Source: Bryobacterales bacterium
GTDB taxonomy: Bacteria; Acidobacteriota; Terriglobia; Bryobacterales; Bryobacteraceae
Length of the DNA stretch: 64,000 nt
Direction: 5' to 3'
Assembly: GCA_947446025.1 (NCBI GenBank)
Contig: CANFEY010000011.1
Location: 1-64,000, forward strand
This document shows positions 49,304-60,413 of the stretch, in pieces. The notes below the pieces were generated by a model, which was not told where the DNA came from, made no database searches, and worked only from the letters and a program-made list of their open reading frames with translations. Made by a program: the position numbers and the translations under genes. Position 1 is the first letter of the stretch. Each line of letters begins with the position of its first letter.

Positions 49304-51354
49304 GACTCGCCGCGCTTTTGTGCGCCCTCTGCCAATCTTTATCCGCACACACCCGCTTTGTAAGCGAACAGGGTGTCCCGGCCTTCCTGCCGGATTACAC
49401 CGACGTCTCCATGCAATTCAACGAGGGTATTCGAGCGGACGCAACTAATTCATCCGGTCGCCAATTGTTCAACCCAGGCAGCAATCCCATCGGAGCCTTG
49501 CAAGCCGCCGCCAGCACGTGGAGCAGCGTAGAGAACTCCCGCATGCGCTTCGCCGCGCTGCAATCCACGCCCTTCCTCAACGACTCTAAGGACAACCGCA
49601 ACACCATTTCGATACGGGACACCCCGGAAATCCGCTCCCTGGTGGGGGATGCTCTGGCGGTCACTGTGGTGATCACCGTTCCGGGCACTGGAGAGGTGCT
49701 CGACTCCGACATCCTGTTTTCCCCAAGTTATGCCGACAGAGGATTTCCCTTCAGCACCAACGGCGCGCCCAATACGTTCGATTTTCAGGCTGTGGCCACA
49801 CACGAAATGGGCCACGTATTGGGAGCCGGGCATACGCACCTATTGGCATCCACCCTGTACCCATTCGGGGGCTCGGTCGCGGGCCGCATACTAAGTCCTG
49901 ACGAAACCGCTTTCGCCCGCGAGGTAGCTCCGTTCGCGGGCACTACCGCGCGCTACGGAGAGCTTCGCGGCACGCTGACGCTCTCAACGGGTCAACCCGC
50001 CAGAAGGATGACCGTGACCGCGACGGACGCTTCCAGCGGCGTGACCGTGGGCGCGCTGACGGACGCCACCGGAGCCTTTGCTATCCGCAGCGTGCCCGCC
50101 GGAAACTATGTTGTGTACGCCGAGCCAATGCTGAGCCTTGCCTCTCCCAGCTCATTCCAGCTCCTCGCAACCGACGTAGACGTAAATGCCGAGGCGTCCT
50201 TCTTCTCCGCGAGAAGACCCGTCCTGATCGCGGCCGGACAATCCTCAAGCCTAAGTTTCCTGCTCCCCGCCCGCACCGGCAGCGTCCGTATCGACTCCTT
50301 TCGGCAAGGGGCAACGGGAGGCTCAGGCGACTTCTCGCTGTCATCCTTCGTCTCCACCACAGGCGGCAACTCTTTCGACATCTTGATCTTCGGGCCGGGT
50401 ATCGATACCACTCTATCCCCCCAGGACCTCGAAATTCTGGGCGCAAACGCCACCATTCGCCAAGGCTCCGTGAGGATTGATCCGCGTCTGGTCTCCGCCA
50501 ACGGTACTCAGCCCCTGCGGTTCACTGTGGATGTGGCCGATACCTCCCAGCGTTCCTATGCCAGCCTGCTTGTCCGCCGTGGCTCAGGTCTGAGCACCGC
50601 TCCAGGTTCGATTTTGGTGGAACCGACCCAGGGCCAGTTCCTGAGTCTGACCAGCGGCTCCATCGTCAACGCCGCCACGGCCACAGCAGGAGCAGTCGCC
50701 GCCAACTCGTGGGTTTCCATTTTCGGCAAGAACTTGGCCCGCGAGTTCATTCTGGGTTCGGCTTCGCTACCCACCGAAATCGACGGCACCAGAGTTTTAA
50801 TCACGGACAGCCGCGGCGGCATCCAACTGGGCCGGCTACAGTTCATCTCCCCGGAGCAGATCAACTTTCTGATGCCCGCCTCCGCGCCCGGCACGGCACG
50901 TATCACGGTGACCAGCCTCCTCGGCCAGGGCGTGGCAGAGGTCACTGTCGCCGCTGTAGCTCCCGGCATCTTCGCGGCGAACTCCAACGGACGCGGCCCC
51001 GCCGCAGCGGCCTTCGTGACCGTATTGCCCGGCGGCGCTCAGCAATCGGGCCTGACGTTCCTCGCCGACCGGACTCCGCGCGAAAACCTGCCCGTGGTCC
51101 TCGGCGCGCCTGGCACCCAGGTATACCTAACCTTCTACGGAACCGGCCTCCGAGCCCACGCCAGCCCCGTCACCGCCACCATCGGTGGCCTCGACGTCCC
51201 AGTCCTCGCGGCCGTGGCCCAAGGCCAGTTCGCCGGTCTCGACCAAATCAACGTTGGCCCACTCCCGGCTGCGCTTGCCGGCCGCGGCGAGGTCAACGTC
51301 AACTTCCTGGTCGATGGCCGCGCCACCAATCCAGTCACGGTGAGTATCCGGTAG
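49300..51354 (+). CDS. Secreted zinc metalloprotease with Solibacter-type C-terminal domain
   Basis: A 684-residue exported protein from GTG 49300. The catalytic domain (about 1-215) has HEMGHVLGAGH (H168, E169, H172, H178), the matrixin/M10-like zinc site. Next is a carboxypeptidase-regulatory-like beta domain (about 225-320: RGTLTLSTGQPARRMTVTAT, GAFAIRSVPAGNYVVYAE). The last 240 residues form the lineage-specific C-terminal domain (GSIVNAATATAGAVAANSWV, QLGRLQFISPEQINFLMP, VYLTFYGTGLR), as in TIGR03437. It probably degrades external protein. Confidence 0.88.
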   Translation: MRLAALLCALCQSLSAHTRFVSEQGVPAFLPDYTDVSMQFNEGIRADATNSSGRQLFNPGSNPIGALQAAASTWSSVENSRMRFAALQSTPFLNDSKDNRNTISIRDTPEIRSLVGDALAVTVVITVPGTGEVLDSDILFSPSYADRGFPFSTNGAPNTFDFQAVATHEMGHVLGAGHTHLLASTLYPFGGSVAGRILSPDETAFAREVAPFAGTTARYGELRGTLTLSTGQPARRMTVTATDASSGVTVGALTDATGAFAIRSVPAGNYVVYAEPMLSLASPSSFQLLATDVDVNAEASFFSARRPVLIAAGQSSSLSFLLPARTGSVRIDSFRQGATGGSGDFSLSSFVSTTGGNSFDILIFGPGIDTTLSPQDLEILGANATIRQGSVRIDPRLVSANGTQPLRFTVDVADTSQRSYASLLVRRGSGLSTAPGSILVEPTQGQFLSLTSGSIVNAATATAGAVAANSWVSIFGKNLAREFILGSASLPTEIDGTRVLITDSRGGIQLGRLQFISPEQINFLMPASAPGTARITVTSLLGQGVAEVTVAAVAPGIFAANSNGRGPAAAAFVTVLPGGAQQSGLTFLADRTPRENLPVVLGAPGTQVYLTFYGTGLRAHASPVTATIGGLDVPVLAAVAQGQFAGLDQINVGPLPAALAGRGEVNVNFLVDGRATNPVTVSIR

Positions 51355-51366
51355 CATGGAAGAGCC

Positions 51367-51732
51367 ATGCCGCTCAACTGGATTCGCATCGCCCTTTTCT
51401 GCCTAGTCGCCGCATTCTGCTCCGCGCAAAGCACTCCAACGGCGGACGTCCCCGTCATCCCCGCCAAGGACGCTACGAAGATGGTCTGCAACAAGGTGCG
51501 CCCCAGCTATCCCGCCGAGGCCAAACGCAACCGTGTCCAAGGCTCCGTATGGATCAAGGTCCTGGTCGGCATCGACGGCCGCGTGCAAAATCTCAGAGTC
51601 ACCAGCGGACCGCAGGAACTACGGCAGGTCTCCGCGGAGGCCGTCGCCCAATGGACCTATCAACCCCTCATCAAGGACGGCCAACCCACGCCCTTCATCA
51701 CCGACGTCGAAATGAACTTCGCCATCTTCTGA
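51367..51732 (+). CDS. Small exported TonB-C-domain protein
   Basis: A 121-residue protein with signal peptide (LFCLVAAFCSAQS) and a single TonB-C-like domain (CNKVRPSYPAEAKRNRVQGS, GRVQNLRVTSGPQELRQVSA, WTYQPLIKDGQPTPFITDVE). It closely resembles the last domain of the M56 protein at 46275. There is no membrane anchor or spacer, so it is not a classical TonB. It lies 12 nt after the metalloprotease gene; role unknown. Confidence 0.82.
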   Translation: MPLNWIRIALFCLVAAFCSAQSTPTADVPVIPAKDATKMVCNKVRPSYPAEAKRNRVQGSVWIKVLVGIDGRVQNLRVTSGPQELRQVSAEAVAQWTYQPLIKDGQPTPFITDVEMNFAIF

Positions 51733-51739
51733 GGCCCCG

Positions 51740-51745
51740 TATACT
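51740..51745 (+). promoter_or_regulatory. -10-like TATACT before uvrB
   Basis: TATACT lies 14 nt before the uvrB ATG, with GAGAGGAAGG between as ribosome-binding site. No clear -35 and no recognisable LexA box were seen. Confidence 0.35.
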
Positions 51746-51759
51746 GAGAGGAAGGCCCC

Positions 51760-53743
<1,984 letters not shown>

Positions 53744-53751
<8 letters not shown>

Positions 53752-54112
53752 GCTGCTCGCCGTCATGCTCGGTGCAGCGCTCGGCGGCCTGGCACGCTAT
53801 CTCACCGTCTCCATGCTCACCGAACGCTTCGCCAGCCGATTCCCTTGGGGCACATTCACGGTCAACGTCACGGGATGCTTCCTCATCGGACTCATCTCCA
53901 CGTTCCTGGCCGAGCGCTCCGCGTCGCCAGTGTGGGGCCTGTTCCTAGTAACGGGAATCCTCGGCGGCTACACCACCTTCTCCGCCTTCGGATGGGAAAC
54001 CGTGCAGCTCAGCCGCCAAGGCGAGCATTGGCTCGCGTTGGGAAACGTACTCGCCAGCGCAACAGCGGGGTACGCCTCGGTCTGGCTCGGCGTGTGGATC
54101 GCCCGCCGCTAA
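53744..54112 (+). CDS. crcB: CrcB/FluC fluoride channel
   Basis: A 122-residue four-helix membrane protein that exports fluoride as a dual-topology dimer. Motifs: [31 protein letters not shown] (the conserved Asn) and [15 protein letters not shown] (the Phe pair region and sodium site). It overlaps uvrB by 8 nt. No fluoride riboswitch can precede it, because it sits inside the uvrB transcript. Its TAA is part of the palindrome at 54110-54132. Confidence 0.93.
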
Positions 54113-54132
54113 ATGGTGTCAGACACCATTTA
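54110..54132. repeat. Dispersed palindrome (TAAATGGTGTC-A-GACACCATTTA), copy 2
   Basis: Perfect 11-bp arms around one A. The outer TAA on each strand is the stop codon of crcB (54110-54112) and tsaB (54130-54132, reverse). Compared with copy 1 at 4708-4730 only two central bases differ. Both copies sit exactly at convergent gene ends. It is probably a mobile REP-like element that also serves as bidirectional terminator. Confidence 0.92.
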
Positions 54133-54726
54133 CTTATCCACCCACATCATCTCGGCGTCCGCGCGGCGCACGTAGTTGGCGTCGAGCGCCGCGGGATCTT
54201 CCGCCAGCCCCGCCTGCATCCGCTTCCACGCGATCGCCGCGATGGCGCGCGCCAGCGGCTGTTCCTGCATCATCAGGACCGCCCCCGCAGGCAGCGCCGC
54301 TGACCACACGTCCAGCTTCGTCACTACTTCTTCCTGCACCGTCCGCAGGTGCGCATCGAACACGCCCGCGTACACCTCGCCCCGATGCGCGTTGCGGTAC
54401 GGAGCGCGCAGTTCTCCGCTCCCGAACCATGCCGTCGCCTGCAAGTTCGATACGCCCACCACCTTGCACCCCGCAGCCTCCGCGAATCCCTTCGCCGCTG
54501 AGAGCGCCGCGCGCACCCCGGTGAAGGTTCCCGGACCCGACCCCGCCGCGAAACACGCAATCTCCGTCAGCCGGACCGAATGCCGCGCCAGCAGCCTCTC
54601 AATCTCCACAAACAGCACGTCCCCGTAGCCATCCGGCGCAGTGAGCACAACTTCTTCCAGCAACCGCCCGCCATCCGCAAGCGCAATGCTCCCTGGATCG
54701 GTCGAAGTATCCATCGCCAGAATCAT
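54130..54726 (-). CDS. tsaB: TsaB, tRNA threonylcarbamoyladenosine synthesis protein
   Basis: A 198-residue TsaB from ATG 54726, partner of TsaD in making t6A37 on tRNA. MILAMDTSTDPGSIALADGG, the CFAAGSGPGTFTGVRAALSA loop and AYRNAHRGEVYAG-like YRNAHRGEVYAGVFD fit the ASKHA fold. The start overlaps the upstream stop by 1 nt (TGATG). Its stop lies in the palindrome. Confidence 0.93.
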   Translation of the reverse strand: MILAMDTSTDPGSIALADGGRLLEEVVLTAPDGYGDVLFVEIERLLARHSVRLTEIACFAAGSGPGTFTGVRAALSAAKGFAEAAGCKVVGVSNLQATAWFGSGELRAPYRNAHRGEVYAGVFDAHLRTVQEEVVTKLDVWSAALPAGAVLMMQEQPLARAIAAIAWKRMQAGLAEDPAALDANYVRRADAEMMWVDK

Positions 54727-56369
54727 CAAGGCACAAGCCGGATCGCGTGGTCGATCACGTACGCCTTTCCATTTGCGTTGATCAACGATACGCGCAGACT
54801 CATCACCGCCGGCAGCTTTTCCCCAAACGACGGCGGCAGATTCAGCGTGCCCTCTTTGCCGATGCCCACCACCCGGCCGCTCTCCGTTCCGTTCGCTACC
54901 TCCGCCGTCCACACCACCAACAGGTCCCGCGTCGCCCGAGTCGCCCGCAGAATCTTCAACGCGTAAAACGACGGCGTCCGCACCGAAATCTCTCCCGCCG
55001 GCTTCTCCATCTCAAACGGAACCTTGGTCGGATCCGTCTCCGCCGTCTGCCGGATATTGCGCCGCGATTCAAACTTGTACTTGTTGAGCCCCTGCTTGTG
55101 ACCCTCGCGCGAAACATGCAGCAGCCAGTCGTGCGACTTATCCGGCGGCTCTCCCGCGAAGCTCTTGCCCTTGTAATCTTTCGCCAGCACGCGCTCCCCC
55201 GTCGCCGGATTGATCCACGCCACATCGTAGCCGTGATTCTCCACCGTCAACTCCACCGGACCTGGCTTCTCCACGTAGACCAAATACTCCACCGCGTCTT
55301 CCGGATCGCCGAATAACCCAGGAGCATCACGCACCGCAATCGCCCGCCCGCCACTGACGTCAAAGTAGGGCTCCATCTCCCAATAGCGTGTGCGGGCCAT
55401 CAACTCAATCCACACCGTGAACTCGCGCCCCGCGCCCGCCGCCGGATATTGCCCGTTCATCGTCGCATTCCACAAGTCCGCCCGCGACCGGATGCCCGCG
55501 TTGATCCCCGGCAGCGCCATCAACTGATGTTCCACCGCGCCCACATTGGGGTCCGCCGTGCCGTAACTCAGCAAGCTCATCCATTTGTCTGCCAGCAGCG
55601 GAGACGAAGTCACCTCCGCCCCCGAAGTGCGCGGATGCTTATAAGGATCGAGTCGCGCCAGCAACTCCGCCGTGTCCGTCAACACGGCCCGCGCATTGCG
55701 TACGCGCTCAAACGCCGGCAAGCCCGCCCACATTAGGTTGAACGCCGAAAACCGAGCCGCGATCTCCGTGATGTAACGCTCCCGCTCCGCGCGCCCCTCA
55801 GGAATCGAGGCCAACACCAGGTCCGTTACCATCCCGCGATTGTGGATCACCCGGACGCGCGCCGCCGCCTCACGCAGATCCGCGCCCGCTTCAATCGTGA
55901 CCCGCAAGTGCGTGAACTTCTCCGCCGCCCGCGCCGCCACCGTCGTCTCAAACTCCGTCCGCGGCATCGCAACAAAATTCTCCACCGCCGACCCCATCCA
56001 CAAGTGCGGCTGCAAGTTAGCCGTCTGGAAGTGATGCACGTTTGCCGTCCGCACAAACCCCGGCGCCTCCGACGCCACGCCCGTGGCCTTGCCCAGTTGC
56101 GCATCGAGCCTTCGCAGCGAACTGGTCACCCGGTAATCCCACTCGCCCGCCTCGTCTGGCGTAAACCGCAGCACCAATGTGTTGCCTTCCCGGAACGCGC
56201 GAATGGTTTTCGTATCCTTATGCGGCGAGCGGAAATCCCCGCGCAATTCCCCCGCTTCCCCGGCCTGTAACTCAAAGACGATGTCGCACGGACTCCACAC
56301 CGGAGCCGAACAAGTAGGCACCTGCGCCAGGCACGGAAGCGTCGCGGCAATAAGCAAAAAGACCCGCAT
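54726..56369 (-). CDS. Secreted glycoside-hydrolase-like protein with DUF5060-type N-terminus
   Basis: ATG 56369 gives a 547-residue exported protein (signal MRVFLLIAATLPCLAQ). Residues about 20-110 form an Ig-like domain (DIVFELQAGEAGELRGDFRS, FTPDEAGEWDYRVTSSL) of the DUF5060 type that precedes GH barrels. The middle could be a barrel (ITEIAARFSAFNLMWAGLPA) but lacks obvious catalytic motifs. The C-terminal beta domain (VEYLVYVEKPGPVELTVENH, VAWINPATGE) is a collagen-binding-like domain of such enzymes. Coupled to tsaB by TGATG. Confidence 0.75.
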   Translation of the reverse strand: MRVFLLIAATLPCLAQVPTCSAPVWSPCDIVFELQAGEAGELRGDFRSPHKDTKTIRAFREGNTLVLRFTPDEAGEWDYRVTSSLRRLDAQLGKATGVASEAPGFVRTANVHHFQTANLQPHLWMGSAVENFVAMPRTEFETTVAARAAEKFTHLRVTIEAGADLREAAARVRVIHNRGMVTDLVLASIPEGRAERERYITEIAARFSAFNLMWAGLPAFERVRNARAVLTDTAELLARLDPYKHPRTSGAEVTSSPLLADKWMSLLSYGTADPNVGAVEHQLMALPGINAGIRSRADLWNATMNGQYPAAGAGREFTVWIELMARTRYWEMEPYFDVSGGRAIAVRDAPGLFGDPEDAVEYLVYVEKPGPVELTVENHGYDVAWINPATGERVLAKDYKGKSFAGEPPDKSHDWLLHVSREGHKQGLNKYKFESRRNIRQTAETDPTKVPFEMEKPAGEISVRTPSFYALKILRATRATRDLLVVWTAEVANGTESGRVVGIGKEGTLNLPPSFGEKLPAVMSLRVSLINANGKAYVIDHAIRLVP

Positions 56370-56649
56370 GGCTTCTCTCAGGATCACACAAAAGCCGACC
56401 GTCTACTTGAGTGCTTCGTTATTCCGCACACCTTTGCTGAAGGCCACATCCGCGGGCAACGGTTCGCCAGCTCACAAGCGGAACGCATCCGCTGCCACGG
56501 TAGGGCAGGCGGTTTCGCCTGCCACGTACCCGCGTGCTCCATCGGCAGACTTGCCGGTAATTAGGAGACAGCGAAAACGCCGGGATATGCACGGTCGGGT
56601 TCGTGCTCCCTCTGAACAGCGATCCCACACATCAGCTATCATGTGCTAC
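56370..56649. other. Divergent intergenic region
   Basis: 280 nt between two divergent genes. The only structure seen is the hairpin at 56504-56523. No protein-like frame was found. It should hold promoters for both sides, but none stands out. Confidence 0.5.
56504..56523. repeat. Short perfect hairpin GGCAGGCG-GTTT-CGCCTGCC
   Basis: Perfect 8-bp stem with a 4-nt loop in a divergent intergenic region, inside GGTAGGGCAGGCGG. It looks like one of the short GC-rich dispersed repeats of Solibacter-type genomes, of the same general kind as 21434-21450. Confidence 0.6.
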
Positions 56650-57744
56650 ATGAAAGCAGCAGCCCTTTTCACCCTGGCCTCCGGCTTGGCCGTCGTCGCG
56701 CTCGTCTCCGGCGTCCGCGCGCAACAACCCGCCGTCCCGCAAATTCCCTTCGATTCCAACGTCGACTTCTTCAAGCTCCCCGATGACATCCACTTCGGCG
56801 AAACCTCCGGCGTGGCCGTCAACTCCAAAGGACACGTCTTCGTCTTCTCGCGCGGCTCCACCGTGGGACCCGCCTTCGGCGCAGCCGCCGCCCAGGTCCT
56901 CGAGTTCGACGCCAACGGAAAGTACCTCAAGGAAGTCGGCAAGGGCCTCTACGCCTGGTCCTACGCGCACACCGTCCGCGTCGACAAGAACGACAACCTG
57001 TGGGCCATCGACAAAGGTTCCGACATGGTCGTCCGCTTCAACACCAAAGGCCGCGTGGACTTAGTCTTCGGCCGCAAGAAAGAAGCCAGCGACGAAGCCG
57101 AGCCGTGGACCCGCGTCACTCCGCCCCGCCCCCCCACCGACGGCCAATTCCGCCAACCCACCGACGTCACCTGGGACCCCGCCGGCAACATCTTCATTAG
57201 TGACGGCTACATCAACGCGCGCGTCGCCAAGTATGACGCCAACGGCGATTGGGTGAAATCCTTCGGTGAACCCGGCGCAGGCCCCGGCCAACTCAACACG
57301 CCCCACAGCATCGCCTCCGACGCCAAGGGCGATATCTACGTAGCCGACCGCGGCAATCGCCGCATCCAGGTCTTCAACGGCGACGGCGTTCTGCAACGCC
57401 AGATCACCATCGACATTCCCGTACCTGCCGACGCCAAGCCGTGGATGGGAGCCACCCCCACCGCCTCCGCCGCCACCTCGCAAGCCGGCTCCCCGTGGGC
57501 CATCTGCATCACTCCCGCCACCAACGGCGCAACGCAGTATCTCTACAGCTCCGACGCTTTCCCCGGCCGCATTTACAAGCTGACGCTCGACGGCAAAGTG
57601 GTCGGCATGCTCGGCAAGTCCGGCCGCCAGCCCAAACAGTTCGGCTGGATCCACGAAATCGCGTGCCCCTCTGAGAACGAACTCTACGTGGCGGAAATCC
57701 TAAACTGGCGCGTCCAGAAGCTGACGCTGCGCCCAGCGAAGTAA
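56650..57744 (+). CDS. Exported NHL-repeat beta-propeller protein
   Basis: A 364-residue protein with signal peptide (ALFTLASGLAVVALVSGVRA); ATG 56641 is an alternative start. NHL repeats are clear: GVAVNSKGHVFVFSRGS, TVRVDKNDNLWAIDKGSDMV, DVTWDPAGNIFISDGYINAR, SIASDAKGDIYVADRGNRRI and EIACPSENELYVAEILNWRV. It resembles the lyase domain of peptidyl-glycine alpha-amidating enzymes. Activity unproven; binding of a peptide or carbohydrate is equally possible. Confidence 0.87.
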   Translation: MKAAALFTLASGLAVVALVSGVRAQQPAVPQIPFDSNVDFFKLPDDIHFGETSGVAVNSKGHVFVFSRGSTVGPAFGAAAAQVLEFDANGKYLKEVGKGLYAWSYAHTVRVDKNDNLWAIDKGSDMVVRFNTKGRVDLVFGRKKEASDEAEPWTRVTPPRPPTDGQFRQPTDVTWDPAGNIFISDGYINARVAKYDANGDWVKSFGEPGAGPGQLNTPHSIASDAKGDIYVADRGNRRIQVFNGDGVLQRQITIDIPVPADAKPWMGATPTASAATSQAGSPWAICITPATNGATQYLYSSDAFPGRIYKLTLDGKVVGMLGKSGRQPKQFGWIHEIACPSENELYVAEILNWRVQKLTLRPAK

Positions 57745-57784
57745 CCTCACTGCGTCACCAAAATACGATGCTAGAGTAAAGAAT

Positions 57785-57892
57785 ATGGAAGTCCAATTCA
57801 CGCCGCGCGAAGGGATCTCTCAGGCCAGCACAGGCCAATTTGTCGAAGAGCCGCAGATGGACGCCCTCTTTAAACAAACGCTGCGCGCCTGA
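57785..57892 (+). pseudogene. Shortened antitoxin gene of a ParDE-type module
   Basis: A 35-codon frame (MEVQFTPREGIS..., ending FKQTLRA) directly before the ParE-like gene, with stop and start overlapping (TGATG). It begins like CopG/ParD-type antitoxins (MEVxFTP) but is half the usual length, so a deletion is likely. Confidence 0.5.
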
Positions 57893-58203
57893 TGCGCATC
57901 CGTTGGACGCTTGCCGCAGCGCAAGACTTGCGTTCCATTAGCGACTACCTCCGGGAGCATCATCCGCACTATCGTCTGCCCACTTTGCGGAAGCTCTACG
58001 AGACGATCCGTTCGCTGAAGGATTCGCCGCACCGTGGATGGCCAGGAACTGAGGCAGATACGAGAGAACTCATCTTCGCTCCCCTGAGCTACCGCAACAC
58101 CGAACTCTGTTCCGCCTGCGCCACCAACCGAGCCGCATCGTCCGCCAACAAAAACCGCTCCCCCACCAACCGCTCCGCCGCCGCCTTCACCCGAGCCACG
58201 TAA
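57892..58203 (+). pseudogene. Truncated ParE/RelE-family toxin
   Basis: The first ~65 residues match ParE toxins: IRWTLAAAQDLRSISDYLRE, YETIRSLKDSPHRGWPG and TRELIFAPLSYR. After about 58089 the family-typical end (a VVYRV..., then LRIWHGA-like strand) is missing. The frame instead reads through the antisense of the hydrolase gene's 3' end (rich in A, S, T, N). The toxin has lost the C-terminal strand carrying key residues and is probably inactive. A deletion joined it to the neighbouring gene. Confidence 0.75.
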
Positions 58204-60050
58204 TTCTCGTGCGTCCCGTACCGCTCTTCTAACGACAGCCGCGGGTCCCCCGACGCCACACGCGCCGCCTTCGTCTTAGCGAACGGAATGTACCCGCCGC
58301 CCAGCGCCTGAATCTGCCCCTTGAAGAACCCACTGGCAATCGGACTCCACCCCGTGTACGTCCCCAGCGGAGCCTCCAGCAACACGCTCCGCACGCCCGC
58401 CATCTCATTGCCGTCCGCATCCACGCGCGGCACCAGCATCGGCAACGTCTGCCGGATCACCGGCGGCTGCATCGAAACCACGCCCGACACATCCGCCTTG
58501 CGGAATCCAGAACCAAAGTCGTAATCGTAGAACGGCACCAGCACGCCGTCCGGCATCGGCTGCCCCGGAATCTCAGGGAACCCCAACGCGGCCTGCGCTG
58601 GCGCGACCAACTCCCCGCGATCCAAACGAGGATACCGGCTCGGCGGAGGCAGCTCATCCCTCACCACCCAATCCACCAGCGCCGCCATCAGCGCCCGATT
58701 CGTCTCCGCCGACGAGTTCGGATTCGAGGCCAGCAGACAGCAGTTCGCCGCCCTGCCCGCCACTTCAAATCCACCCGCACCGCCGCCATGCTGCACGCCC
58801 GGCGAATAGTAGCGCCGCACATTCGGCGGCAACGGAATGTCCGCATCCGCCCGCGTGCCCACCAGATTCGGCGACATGCGCAACGAATAAAACTCAGCCG
58901 AGCCGAACGTCTCCACAATCTTCGGACACGTCTCCGTCGCATTGCACCGCGAAAGCAACCCTCCCACCTTGCGCCCGCGAACATCATCCGCCCAATCGCT
59001 CCACCACAACACGCCGTCGCTACCCGGCTCATACATCTCCGCCGCCCCACTGGGAGCCGCGAACCGAATGTTCATCGCCAACTGCCGAGGCGCAATATTC
59101 GGATTCATCCCATCAAACACCCGCGCGCCGCGTTCATCCTGATTGAACCCCAAATTCAAAAAGCTCCGCAGATAATTCCCCGACTGCGAATTCCCCTGCG
59201 CGATCAAGTGATGAATCGCCGCCCCCAGCGGATTCCCTGCCCCCGCCCGCCGCAGGAACGCATTCAAATCCCGCGTCGCCGCAAACCCGATCCCGTGTAC
59301 CGGCGGATCCTTCGCAATGTAGGTCACCTCATACAAGTACGCAGGATCAAACCCGCCCTTCATGCAAATCTTAGTCCCGTCCGCCTTGCCCGGAAACGGC
59401 GTCTGCGCGCAATCCGCGAAAGCCCAATCGCTCGACCGCACCGCAATCCGCGCCCCCTCTTCAGACAACCGCTTCGTCATCGCCGCCTTCGACGTATCGA
59501 AACTCGCCGGCGTAGCCGTCCCCGTCACGCGCCCCCGGATAATCGATTGCGTGCTAGACCCCGCCGCCGCATTCGCAATCCGCGCCATCACCGGACCCGT
59601 AATGCTGGACCCATCCGCATTCTTCGCCACCGGCACCGTCATCGTCTCTACCCGCGGCCCCGGAGCAATATCCGCCTGCCACCCGCTCGCCACCAACACA
59701 TGCCCACGCGTGCGGAAATCCGCAAAAAAACCCGCGCCCTCAATCCCAGCCGTGCCGCGATTCGGCACCTGATAAGCCAGCACTCCGCTCGCCTTGCTCA
59801 TATCCTTCGGCTTCAGAATCGTGAACGTAGCCGAATACTCCACCATCCCCCGCGCGTTCCGAGGCGCCAACTCGATGTCCGTAATCACCGCGTTCAGCGG
59901 ATGCCTCGGGTCCAACTCCCCAAAGAACCGCCCCGCCAGCTTTTCGTACCCCGGCGTGCTCGCCAATGCCTCAGTCTTCTCCACCGTGAGCTTCACGACG
60001 CCAGCCTGAAGACTCGAGGCAACCAACAGAATGCGTAGGATTGTAGCCAT
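58089..60050 (-). CDS. Large secreted alpha/beta-hydrolase-domain protein (PF20091-like)
   Basis: From ATG 60050 (or 60059) this is a 653-residue exported protein (signal ILRILLVASSLQA). It belongs to the same family as the 468-residue protein at 17046 but is full length. LAYQVPNRGTAGIEGAGFF, VLVASGWQADIAPGP, the elbow IAQGNSQSGNYLRSFLNLGF and YSPGVQHGGG with a likely catalytic His are visible. Substrate unknown. Its 3' end runs into the broken ParE gene, so the deletion that truncated the toxin may have ended here. Confidence 0.85.
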   Translation of the reverse strand: MATILRILLVASSLQAGVVKLTVEKTEALASTPGYEKLAGRFFGELDPRHPLNAVITDIELAPRNARGMVEYSATFTILKPKDMSKASGVLAYQVPNRGTAGIEGAGFFADFRTRGHVLVASGWQADIAPGPRVETMTVPVAKNADGSSITGPVMARIANAAAGSSTQSIIRGRVTGTATPASFDTSKAAMTKRLSEEGARIAVRSSDWAFADCAQTPFPGKADGTKICMKGGFDPAYLYEVTYIAKDPPVHGIGFAATRDLNAFLRRAGAGNPLGAAIHHLIAQGNSQSGNYLRSFLNLGFNQDERGARVFDGMNPNIAPRQLAMNIRFAAPSGAAEMYEPGSDGVLWWSDWADDVRGRKVGGLLSRCNATETCPKIVETFGSAEFYSLRMSPNLVGTRADADIPLPPNVRRYYSPGVQHGGGAGGFEVAGRAANCCLLASNPNSSAETNRALMAALVDWVVRDELPPPSRYPRLDRGELVAPAQAALGFPEIPGQPMPDGVLVPFYDYDFGSGFRKADVSGVVSMQPPVIRQTLPMLVPRVDADGNEMAGVRSVLLEAPLGTYTGWSPIASGFFKGQIQALGGGYIPFAKTKAARVASGDPRLSLEERYGTHENYVARVKAAAERLVGERFLLADDAARLVAQAEQSSVLR

Positions 60051-60092
60051 GTCAGCCATCCTATAACAATCCGGCGCGCTACGATAGGATCT

Positions 60093-60413
60093 GTGACCGA
60101 GCAGGAATTCCAAAACCAAGCCGACGAAGCAATTGACGACCTCTATCAACGCCTCGTCCGCGCCGTCGAAACCCACGACTTCGAAGTCGACTTCAACTCC
60201 GGCGCGCTCGCCATCGAATTCGAAGACCCGCCCGCGAAATTCATCGTCAGCCCCAACTCGCCCGTGAAGCAAATCTGGGTCTCCGCCCACTCCCGCAGCT
60301 TCAAGTTCGATTGGGACCCCGCCCGCGCCGCCTTCGTCCTCAACGGCCAATCCCTCGCCGAAATGATGTCCGCCGCCGTCACCCAACAAATCGGCGAGCC
60401 CGTCACGCTGTAA
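60093..60413 (+). CDS. cyaY: CyaY, frataxin-like iron donor
   Basis: A 106-residue frataxin. It starts with the acidic helix (EFQNQADEAIDDLYQRLVRA), then VDFNSGALAIEFED, the strand KQIWVSAHSRSFKFDWD and a C-terminal helix. Frataxins bind iron through the acidic ridge and tune Fe-S cluster assembly. GTG 60093 start. It overlaps hemW by 1 nt (TAATG), suggesting iron supply and haem handling are expressed together. Confidence 0.88.
   Translation: MTEQEFQNQADEAIDDLYQRLVRAVETHDFEVDFNSGALAIEFEDPPAKFIVSPNSPVKQIWVSAHSRSFKFDWDPARAAFVLNGQSLAEMMSAAVTQQIGEPVTL

Noticed and set aside
58788-60038. Forward frame of 416 codons rich in Arg, Pro and His
   Set aside because: Antisense shadow of the large alpha/beta hydrolase gene.
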